Origin: Microstegium vimineum
Lineage: Eukaryota; Streptophyta; Magnoliopsida; Poales; Poaceae
DNA: 64,000 nt
Reading direction: 5' to 3'
Assembly (NCBI GenBank): GCA_022036555.1
Contig: CM039124.1
Span: 56,653,494-56,717,493 of the forward strand
The notes beneath the pieces are model-generated. The model was not told the DNA's origin, did no database searches, and saw only the letters and a list, made by a program, of their open reading frames with translations. Numbering within the stretch: position 1 is the first letter of the stretch; each line of letters opens with the position of its first letter. Positions 55,166-64,000 of this stretch are shown piece by piece. Made by a program: the position numbers and the translations under genes.

Positions 55166-58100
55166 ATTAGATATTGGGTTTTATATGCTTTAAAACTAAA
55201 ATTTGGGAATAGGTGTTTTTGTTTAAATTTTTGGGGTTTTTTAATGTTTTTTTAACCTTGTTTTGCTTGGGAAAAAAGTGGGGTTTTTTTATGTTTTAGC
55301 CCCCCTGTTTTTTTTTTATTAAAAAAAAAAAAGGGGGAAAAAGGAAATAGAATCGAGACGGGCCCGGGGGCCCACCCCCCTCATCTCGACCCCCCGCTCG
55401 ATAGGTCGATAAAACCCCGGGGCCCCCGAGCGAAACGCCCCCAGGCCGGGGCTCGAGGGGCCACAGTTATCGACGCCCTACCCTCGATTCCCCCCCCCTC
55501 GAGTTTTTTTACCCTCTTTATCGCACCGGGCTTTGAGCGAACGACCCCGCACAAAAGGCTCGACCGAGTCGGGGGCTCCCCCTTGATCGCCCCCCCCCCT
55601 CATATCGACCCTTTTCCGCACGCTCGACCGCACGCAGTGTCGCCCCCACCCCCCGCCGACTGCCCCCCCGCGACTGAGCCGACGTGGGGGTCATCCGCCG
55701 CGGGCCCCCCGATGCCCCCCCGGGGAAAAGTGGAACCCCCCAAATAGCCGCTTCGGCTCTGCGCCGACATCGCTGTGGGCCGCTCGGCTGTCTCAACAAA
55801 TCCATTAAGGGCGTTTAGGCCCGGGGGTCCTCCGCTTTTCCCCCCGTTGCCTTTTTCGCCCCGAAACCCCCCAACCCCGGGCCCCCCGCCCCCGCGCCCT
55901 TTTCGTTTCGAGAAAACCCCCCGCTTTCCGTTTCCGTTTTAAGGGGCCCCGCCTTGTCTCTTTCGCTTTTCAACGCAATCCCGCCAAACGGGCGTCCCCC
56001 AAAACCCCCCGCTGGGTTTCGCCCCCCAAAAGCCCCCCACGCCGCTGTCACCCAAAACCATCCCCCCCCGCCCCCTCAAGCTTTTCCCGGTCGGCCTGAC
56101 CAAGCGGGGGCCCCCCTTTATACCTCCCCCACCCCCCCCACCCCCACTCCCCCTTTCGAAAACCCCCAATTGCTCGCATTGCCTCTGTTTCGCCAACCAG
56201 ACCCCCAAAACACCGAAAATCGTTTTCTTTTTCAACCCCCCCCACCCAAAGCTCCTTTGCTCAACCCCTCTCGTGCTCCCCCCTCCCCTTTCCCCCCGCC
56301 CCCCACGTGCCCCCCTTTTTTTCCCCCACCCCGGGGACCCCAGTCACCGGAATGCCTTTCGCCGTTTTTAAAAACCCGAGTCCCCCCCCGCCCAACCCCC
56401 CCACGTTCACCTTTTTGCCGTTCACTCTGAGCCCCCTTTCTTCGGGAAAGCTTCGCCAAGTAGCCGGGGTAGAAGTCTTCCGTACTTTTTTTCGCCCCTT
56501 TTCGTCAAAAAGCATTTTTGGTCGTGCGTTTTTGCCGCCCCCCGCGGAGTTTGGGCACGGGAAAGGTTTCCCAGGCTCTTGGGGGGGGTCCCCCCCCTCG
56601 AGCCCACTCGCCACACCCCCACATGCCACGACCAAAACCCCCGAGCTTCGCTTTCCCGGGATGCGTTTCCCGGGATGTTTTACCGCCGGTTGCACCCCAC
56701 TGCAAAACCGTGGGACCCCTTTTACGGTGCGTCAGTTCAACCAACACCACAGGGATGCGGGGGAAACCCCCCCCAAAACCCTTGAAAAAAAGCCAATAAA
56801 AACCGCCGAAGTTTCCCCCATCGGCGGGGAAAAACTTTTCAAAAAAAGCCTTTCCCCCTGTTTTCGATCGAGGTCCCGGGACCTCGAGTAATGGGGTCAC
56901 CTCGAGTACCGGGGTCCCCCGCCTCAAATCCCTGGGCATGCCTCACCCCGCCCAAAAATGATTTCCTATTTTGTTTCCAGTTTATTTTGTTTTTGTTTAT
57001 ATCTAGAGTTGTAGAATTTTGTTGCTATTTTCTTTTAAAAATTAATTTTATACCCTGTTACCCTTGTTGCTAGTACTCTAGTCTAGTATTTTGGGTGGAT
57101 TTTTTTGGTGCAGCTTAGAATCTCTTTTTAGTGTGTTAAATCTTGTTAAGCATCATCCCTCACCTTTTTTTTATTTATTTTTATGCATTGCAATCACTTA
57201 GGATCCGTGGAAACACGGAAAACCCACAGAGGGCAGAAGTCCAGGAAAATACGGGGGGTGTACGGGGGGTCCAAAGTCCCAAAAACCTTTTCCGGGTGCC
57301 TGACCCCCAAAACCCCCCCCCTTCTCTAAAAGGGGAAACCCCCCGGGGCACCCCTTAAAAAATCTCAAATTTTTACAATTTAATCTACTTGAGTAAATTT
57401 TTTACTTGATGCTCGGGGGATTGGGGGTTTTTTTAAAAACCAAAAAATTGGGTGTTTCCCCTTTCCTTTTTACTTTTTTAACCCACCTTGTTCCCCCGAT
57501 AATAAGAAGGGAAAAGCAAACCGTTTTTCAGTTAGATTTAAAGGTTACCTTTTTTTAGTTTTTATTACCCCCTTTTGGGTAAAACTATCACGGTTTTGCT
57601 ATTTTCCTATGTGGAAAAAACCATGGTAGTAATAAATTTTCAACTGGAAGGCAAGTGCACCAAGGGGGCATACGGGGGGGGCAGTCCATCCTTTGGGGAA
57701 ACGTGTAGGTTTGTACCCCCGATGGGGGCCCCCCTTTTTCATTTTTAATGCGCCCTTTCGCATAGGGGCCGTCCCGGGGGTGTCGCCCCGAAGCCCAGGG
57801 GAACCCCTGTCCGGGCCGGACTCAATTGCTGTGAGCCCCCCTCAGACGTAGGCATGTTTTCCCCCTGGTGGCCATCTATTTTCTCAATTGGGGTGGCCCC
57901 AAAGCGGCCCCGGGGTCTTTACCCCCGGGCTTTTTGAGCGGTAACTAATGCTGCCCCGGGGGTTTAAAACGGGGGGTGTGTTAAAGGGTTTAAACTTACC
58001 ACGGGTTTAAAATCCCTTTTGAATTGCCGCCCCCACTGGATAGGGGGATTATGCTAAACTTCACCAGGGGACAACTCCATGTGAATCTTAAGGGTTTTTT

Positions 58101-58834
58101 CAAAAAAAAATTGATAAAAGGAAAATTTGGGTTAAAGTTATTATATTGTTTGGTATTTAAAAATTAAAAAGCCTTTTTAATGCAAAACCTAGAGTTTAAT
58201 AGTAGGATAAAAATTACTGCTCACCGCCATTAAAGAAAAATTCTCTTTAAATTTTAAACATTTCCGCAAAGTAAAAACTTCCCCAAAACCCCAATTTCAC
58301 CATGCATATCCTTTGGGTCTTTATTTTCAGTTAGCGGGGAAGTCTAGCAGTACATTCCCCCCTCGGGGTTTTTTTTTCCCCTTTTTTGCGTTCCCAAAAA
58401 TACAACGGCTATTGTAACACTGCCCAAACCTTTTTAGGGGGAAAAAAAAGGGGTTTGGCCTTGGGCAAGGTCTTCTACAAGCTCATTTTTTGTGTTGTCG
58501 GGGCCCCGGGCGTTTTTTGGCACCCTTGTCTTTTAAAATTTCCAAGTTCACTTCAAACCCAAAGTTTTTTTTGGGCCCCAAATGTTTGGCGAAAATACAC
58601 TTTTATTTGAACAAAGTGTTTTTAAAATTTAATTTTTTTCGTATTTTAAAAAATTTTTTCCTTTTGGTTTTTTGCTCGTTTTAATGGGACCCCCGAATGT
58701 ACGCGATCCTGATTGGGGTAAGAAACCCCCCCGGGTTTCCGGCTAGGGGGTTATATGGGCTCAAGTTTGAAGGGGTTTGCAAATTTTGCTACATTTTCAC
58801 TTGATCTCTTATAAAACTGGGGGGTTCCCTCACA
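55165..58834 (+). mobile_element. Element 4 5' LTR, apparently low-quality sequence
   Basis: It follows the reverse complement of 40235-43797 from end to end (for example ATGATTTCCTATTTTG at about 56957, and TTGATCTCTTATAA..CTCACA at the end). GC-rich parts are corrupted into runs of C or G, and AT-rich parts are faithful. The first roughly 100 bases of the LTR are missing or rearranged. No gene; the proline- and glycine-rich open frames are produced by the runs. Confidence 0.75.
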
Positions 58835-60195
58835 GCTGGGGATCAAAGCATTGTTCATATCCTCTTCTTTTTAGCAATTTTTCAACAAACTTTGGGATTT
58901 TCAAAAATTTTTTATAAACACTTTCGAAACTGGGTGCCAGATCTATCCTTAAAAAACCCCATACTAGGAAATTAGGGGGCTTATTAACTAACTTGGTTCC
59001 CGGGGGTTTTTCTTTTGGGGGGTTTGTAATTTGGGGGATATCATTTTGGGGGAAAAAAGGGGGGAAAAATAGGGTTTGAAAACTTGCATTAAAAATTTTT
59101 GGGGTTCAGGTTGAGATCAAGAAATTTGGAAGGAAGGCCCCCAACTGGTCAGAGGCGATCGTTCCCAAAGGGAGCTTGTGCTAAGGTTGGACCAAAACGG
59201 GCAGCATACCTGGTGCTAAAGGACATCATCGCTCGTTTTCCAGCAATCTGGCGATGCAGGGCCGAGTGTTCCCCGTGGATCAGCTTTTCCTGTGGATTGA
59301 GCAGACTGAGGAGACACTTGACAGGAAGGCGAAGAGGAGTTTTTTCTTTTGTGAGACCCCAACCCATGGGTGCCACTGGGCTTTCTAAGACTTGTGAGAG
59401 TTTGGAGCGTAGTCTGGTAGATGTTGCAGGAACCACAGCGCCCGAGGAGAGTAAGCGCCAGTTGCAACAAGAGTTCGAGTCAACCCGTCGAGACCCCCTT
59501 TAGGCAGAGTTAGCTCAGATAACTCTGGAACCAATCAGGCTCAGGTAAGTTAGAGGAGGAGATCACCGCTCGTGTGGTCAGTGAGTAGTTGCTTTGAAGC
59601 CACCAACTCCAAGAATGAAGCTTGGACCGAGTCAGAAGACCTACAGGCTAGAGTTGGGAGAGTTGGAGGGAAACCTCAATGGACAGCAGGAGTACATCAA
59701 TAACCTGCACGAAGCTTTCCCGCCCTCCACAGACAGGCAGCAGCGGCGGCTGAAGTCCGCCGAAGCACCTGTACCTAAAGAGTTGAGCCCAGGATGGGGT
59801 GATCCTTGGTCCTGATCACCAAACGGGATTCGCCGACGAGCCCTTCTACCGACGACAACCCGACACAACATCGGAGAGCACGATACTCCGCGGTTACTGA
59901 GCGTGATTAGAGTTGATTTCCGCGCAAGGAGCTTTTGTTCTTGGTGTTGTTTAAGTTCTGTTAAATTTGGATCTTCGTTATGTAAGCCGAATATGGATTT
60001 AAGTCCAGGCGTTGTTCGGCGACGAATTTGGAATGTTATTTGTATGTTTATGATGAATTATTTTCTGTGATGTTATGTGGAAAGATGAATAACTATATCT
60101 GGTCGTGTGCTTAATTTACATTTTGTACAGCACAGTATTTTTCATATTCAATATGCATCCCTCTGATTGTTGCTGTTTTAAAGGGCTATATAGAT
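58835..60195 (+). other. Element 4 leader and possible Gag N-terminal region
   Basis: A leader with a primer-site-like word is followed from about 59100 by broken frames with helical, charged sequence (ESLERSLVDVAG, LELGELEGNLNGQQEYI). I cannot name a domain. Base calls look poor up to about 59100 and better afterwards. 59830-60190 is AT-rich and frameless. Confidence 0.4.
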
Positions 60196-61330
60196 GACGG
60201 CTAACACTCGTCCACCAATCGGGGTGATGGAGAGGCATCCCAGAGAGAGGACTTTTCCACCACCACCACCACCTGCAATGCACCGGAAGCGTTCTTTGGC
60301 CAGTTTTTGGGTAGCCAAAGAAGTGTCGAAGAGATTTCAGCGGCGATGAATGAAACTTGCGAAAAATCGCTGCCAACTAGCTCAGCAGCACAGACAACAG
60401 CAGGGGGCCGCACCTAAACAGTACAGTTCTTATAAGGATTTCAGGACACTCGCCCTCTTTTTTCAAGGAAGCTACTGAACCCTGGAGGCAGATGAAGGGC
60501 TGCACTCCATGCACAGAAGTTTAGGCTTTACGTCAACGGACGAGTTGAAGGCGGAGTATGCTTCACACAAGCTGGAAGGACCAGCAAGTATCTGGTGGTC
60601 CTAGTACCGCGATAACTTGCCTGCTGGCACGGCAGTTACGTGGGAGTTGTTCTCCACAGCTATGCGCCGTCACTACATCCCAGACGGTTGATGGAGATGA
60701 AGCTTACAGAGTTCATGAGGCTGTCCCAAGGGACCAGAACAGTGACAAAGTACCTCAGTAGTTTAAAACAAGTTGGCTCGCTATGCCAGTGACTTTGTCA
60801 ACAGGGAAAAGCTAAGAAGATCGCTAGCTTCAAGAGAGGCATGAACGCCGCTCTTCTGTCCAAGATGGGAAACAGTCACCGCCATCACCTTCAGTGATTT
60901 CATCAGCGACTGCTTGAATCAAGAGACCAATGACAATAGGTTGATTGCAGAAACGCGTCGTCGCATCCCAGAAGGAGGATCCCATCAGAGTAGAGGTCCC
61001 GTGCTTCAAGGCCAGTGTTTCGTCCACCACAAGTTGGTGCACGTTTCCGACCACCTCAAGGGAAGATGACCAATGCTTGTGCTCGTCCCGCTTATCAGAG
61101 ACCCTTCACTGTACTCTGCAGCAGACTAAGGGTAAAGCCGCGCACCTGCAGCTGGAAGTCAAAAGTGCCATCTGTGGTAGGACCGTGCTTCAATTGCGGA
61201 CAAACAGGTCACCTATCTCGCTTCTGTACGAAGCCCAGAAGGCAGTTCAGCTTCCTCAGCAACCTCGCACCAGAAATGTTCATCATACAACCTTGGAGGA
61301 AGTACCAGAAGGTGAGCCCGTCACGGCTGG
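60196..61330 (+). pseudogene. Element 4 Gag
   Basis: Broken frames encode a retrotransposon Gag domain (DELKAEYASHKLEGPASIWW at about 60540-60600, MKLTEFMRLSQGTRTVTKYL at about 60697-60755). The CCHC knuckle CFNCGQTGHLSRFC is at about 61190-61231. At least five stops or shifts interrupt it. Gag would package the element RNA. Confidence 0.75.
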
Positions 61331-61592
61331 TACGTTTCTTGTTAATCAATGTCCTGCGTTATCTTGTTTGATTCTGGAGCATGCATTCTTTCCCGTTAGT
61401 GGGAACTTCGTGTTGCGGAGTCAACAGAAGGTGGTAGAGTTGGAAAAGGAGTATCAGATTAGTGCAGCGGGGATTTTGTATATATACTCGTAAAATGGTA
61501 AAGGATGTAGAAATTACCATGGGGACGGCACGATAAAATGTCAACCTCATCGTAATACCTGAGCTAGGTTTAGATGTAATCCTTGGTATGGA
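61331..61592 (+). pseudogene. Element 4 aspartic protease, broken
   Basis: LFDSGAC is encoded at about 61364-61384, the gypsy-type Asp-Ser-Gly active site, with the frame lost soon after. Another frame ending near 61592 carries LDVILGMEWM, the conserved ILG(M/R)xWL-like protease end. Confidence 0.65.
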
Positions 61593-62880
61593 ATGGATGA
61601 AAGCTTGGAAAGTACATCTAGATATCGCCAACGAGCAGTATCTATCACCAACCCACAGAATGGAGTTACCTTTGGAATCTTCTTACCTAAGAATCCAAAT
61701 CAGCTTGGAGTTATGTTTGCTATCACTGCAGAGTTGTTGGATAAGATTCCTGTAGTATGTGAGTTTCCAGATGTGTTCCCTGACGATCTTCCAGGGTTAC
61801 CCCCAGATCGAGATGTCGAGTTTGCTATAGAGCTAGCTCCAGGAACAGCACCTATATCCAGGAGACCATATAGGATGCCACCCAATGAGTTAGCCGAACT
61901 CAAGAAACAACTCCAGGAGTTGCTGGAAAAGGGTTTGATCCGACCGAGTTGTTCACCTTGGGGATGTCCCGCCATCTTGTGAAAAAGCAGGATAAAACCT
62001 TAAGAATGTGCGTGGATTATCGCCCTCTCAATGCAGTTACCATCAAAAACAAATATCCGTTGCCGCGGATTTGATTTGTTGTTCAATCAGTTGTCTAAAG
62101 CTAAAGTGTTCTCTAAGATAGATCTAAGATCTGGTTACTATCAGATTAAGATCAGAAAAGAAGATGTACCCAAGACACTTTCTCCACAAGATACGGTCTC
62201 TTTGAATATCTAGTGATGTCTTTTGGATTGACCAATGCGCCTGCGCATTTCATGTACTTGATGAACTCAGTGTTCATGCAAGAGTTGGATAAGTTCGTGG
62301 TAGTTTTCATCGATGACATCCTGGTTTATTCGAAGAATGAGAAGGATAACGCAGACCACCTACGAGTGGTGCTGAAACAGTTAAGAGAGCATAAGCTTTA
62401 TGCCAAGTTTAGCAAGTGGGAGTTTTGGTTGACCAAAGTACCTTTTCTGGGTCATATCTTATCAGCTGAGGGAATCTCAGTGGATCCCTCGAAGGTGCAA
62501 GAAGTTATGATTGGAAAGCACCCGTTAAACGTGCATGAGGTTCGCAGCTTTTTTGGATTGGCCGGATACTACCGTCGTTTTATCCCGGACTTTTCTAAGA
62601 TAGCTAAACCTATGACAAGGTTAACACAGAAAAACAAGAAGTTTGAATGGAGCGCAGATTGTGAAACAGCTTTCCGTACCTTGCAGACACTGTTGACAAC
62701 TGCACCAGTTTTAGCACAACCAAATTTGGAGGAACCTTTTGATGTGTTTTGTGATGCATCAACCATTGATTAGGATGTGTGCTAATGCAGAAAGGAAGAG
62801 TCATTGCTTATGCCTCACGACAACTCTGATCTCATGAAGAGAATTACCCGACACATGACTTGGAGTTAGCAGCATAGTGC
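61593..62880 (+). pseudogene. Element 4 reverse transcriptase
   Basis: The sequence shows FPDVFPDDLPGLPPDRDVEF, YRMPPNELAELKKQLQELLE, CVDYRPLNAVT, SKIDLRSGYYQIKI, the catalytic VVFIDDILVYSKN (about 62302-62340), WLTKVPFLGHILSAEGISVD and FFGLAGYYRRFIPDFS. The frame breaks near 61980 (one base) and 62030-62210. A TAG at 62771-62773 ends the frame just inside RNase H. Confidence 0.88.
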
Positions 62881-63155
62881 ATGCTTTGAAGATATGGAGG
62901 CATTACTTGATGGGTAATCTGTGCCACATCTTCACGGATCATAAAAGTTTGAAGTACTTGTTTACCCAGTCTGAATTGAATATGAGGCAGAGAAGATGGT
63001 TGGAGCTAATCAAGGATTATAACTTGGAAGTGCATTATCATCCTGGGAAAGCAAATGTTGTAGCAGATGCTTTGAGCCGCAAATCTCATTGCAACTTGTT
63101 GCAACCCTTGTTAGAAGATGGTTTTGATCTAAATGCACCCTTCGGTCATAAATAA
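62700..63155 (+). pseudogene. Element 4 RNase H
   Basis: FDVFCDAS carries the first catalytic Asp (about 62737-62760), before the TAG at 62771. After shifts, LMGNLCHIFTDHKSLKYLF and LELIKDYNLEVHYHPGKANV carry the later motifs, ending at VADALSRK. It would degrade template RNA. Confidence 0.82.
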
Positions 63156-64000
63156 TATTGTTATCCAGTGTACCTTGGATAGTGATATTATTGAAGGACA
63201 GAAATCAGACAAAGAGCTTGTGCAAATCAAACAAAGGTTGGAAACCAGTGAATCTCTGAATTTCAAAGTGGATCAGAAAGAAGTCCTATGGTTCAATCAG
63301 CGTTTGGTAGTACCTAAGGATCAAGTCTTGCGAGAAAGGATTCTCAATGAAGCACATAACTCAAGGTTATCGATCCACCCTGGTAGCAGTAAGATGTATC
63401 AAGACCTGAGGACAAGGTTTTGGTGGTCTAAGATGAAGTTGGATATCGCAGAATATGTCGCAAAGTGTGATATTGTTTGTCGCATCAAGGCAGTGCATAT
63501 GAAACCTGCCGGGTTGTTACAACCTCTTTCTATACCTGAGTGGAAGTGGGAAGATATCAGTATGGACTTTATCACAGGTTTGCCTGCTACTCAAAAAGGA
63601 AACGACTCGATATGGTTTATCGTTGATCGGTTAACAAAAGTCGCTCACTTCATACCAGTAAAAGTTACACATCGACCACATCAGTATGCAGAGCTTTATG
63701 TTTAGAATATCTTAAGATTGCATGGTATTCCTAAGACCATCATATCCGACAGAGGATCACAGTTTATCGCTCGTTTTTGGGAGCAGTTACATAAAGATTG
63801 GGAACAAAGTTGATTCGAAGTTCCGCTTATCACCCTCAGACAGATGGACAAACGGAACGAGTGAATCAAGTGTTGGAGGACATGTTGAGAGCATGTGTTG
63901 TATCAGCAGAAGGATCATGGGAGAAATGGTTACCTTTGGCTGAGTTTTCTTATAACAACAGTTACCAAGAAAGCATTAAGATGGCACCGTTCGATGCTTT
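63133..64000 (+). pseudogene. Element 4 integrase, cut by window end
   Basis: The zinc-binding N-terminus uses HNSRLSIHPGSSKMYQDL and CDIVC (His2-Cys2). The core begins ISMDFITGLP with the first Asp, then WFIVDRLTKVAHFIPV; IISDRGSQF with the second Asp follows in a frame after a TAG at about 63703. The rest lies beyond the window or is frameshifted (about 63800). Confidence 0.85.

Larger units (their letters stand above)
55165..64000 (+). mobile_element. Gypsy element 4, LTR to integrase, cut by window end
   Basis: A plus-strand 5' LTR (to 58834) is followed by a primer-site-like TGGGGATCAAAGC (58837-58849), a gag region, then pol in the order protease, RT, RNase H, integrase, which defines Ty3/gypsy. 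The LTR family, LTR length and pol style suggest a chromovirus (Tekay/Del-like), but a chromodomain would lie beyond the window. Frameshifts and stops occur throughout. Confidence 0.82.

Noticed and set aside
55815..56939. Several Pro-rich and Gly-rich open frames
   Set aside because: They come from C/G runs in the low-quality copy of the element 4 LTR and have no counterpart frame in the clean copy at 40235-43797.
55165..58834. Evidence of repeat-induced point mutation or hypermutation
   Set aside because: Changes create both C and G runs and indels rather than directional C-to-T, so poor base calling is the simpler reading.

Overview
This window looks like a repeat-rich stretch of a grass (Poaceae) nuclear genome. 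The evidence is nested Ty1/copia elements of the SIRE/Maximus type with long LTRs, chromovirus-like Ty3/gypsy LTRs, a PIF/Harbinger DNA transposon, and a small island of host genes with very GC-rich, monocot-style coding sequence and spliceable introns. A gap of exactly 100 N (33710-33809) and a stretch of poor-looking base calls (about 55165-59100) suggest a draft assembly.

Left retroelement nest (1-20331). Copia element 2 lies on the minus strand (gag to RNase H, 16262 down to 11411; 5' LTR 16321-20331). A complete solo LTR (16664-18947, target duplication AAGGT) sits inside its 5' LTR. Copia element 1 (995-11410, minus) has inserted into its RNase H coding region. Element 1 carries gag-pol plus an extra ORF after pol, and is itself cut at 994 by a gypsy-type LTR that runs off the left edge.

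Middle (20332-38418). A degenerate PIF/Harbinger element (about 21268-26371) carries a Myb/SANT-like ORF and a DDE transposase on the minus strand. Next come noncoding DNA with diverged tandem duplications and an 0.8 kb poly(T)-headed insertion flanked by 61-bp direct repeats. The host genes follow: a RING-H2 protein (minus), a broken 3-ketoacyl-CoA synthase fragment (plus), a cysteine-rich protein next to the gap (minus), a calmodulin-like protein (plus) and a two-exon BTB/POZ protein (minus). The host genes show no evident pathway in common.

Right retroelement nest (38419-64000). Copia element 3 (plus) starts about 0.9 kb upstream of the BTB start codon. A gypsy solo LTR (40235-43797, TSD GGTTG) sits in its 5' LTR, a second one (49141-52124, TSD AGCCC) in its reverse transcriptase, and gypsy element 4 (plus, LTR about 55165-58834, gag-pol to the window end) in its 3' LTR. 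The solo LTR at 40235-43797 and the element 4 LTR are the same family in opposite orientation.

The most unusual signals lie inside the LTRs. Two different LTR families contain rows of short hairpins with a constant loop and different, mutually compensating stems (18412-18745 and 38856-38976/54910-55031). Each copia LTR also has its own array of short GC-rich words, three of them next to the TATA box. All boundaries, families and structures are read by eye; no alignment or database search was run.
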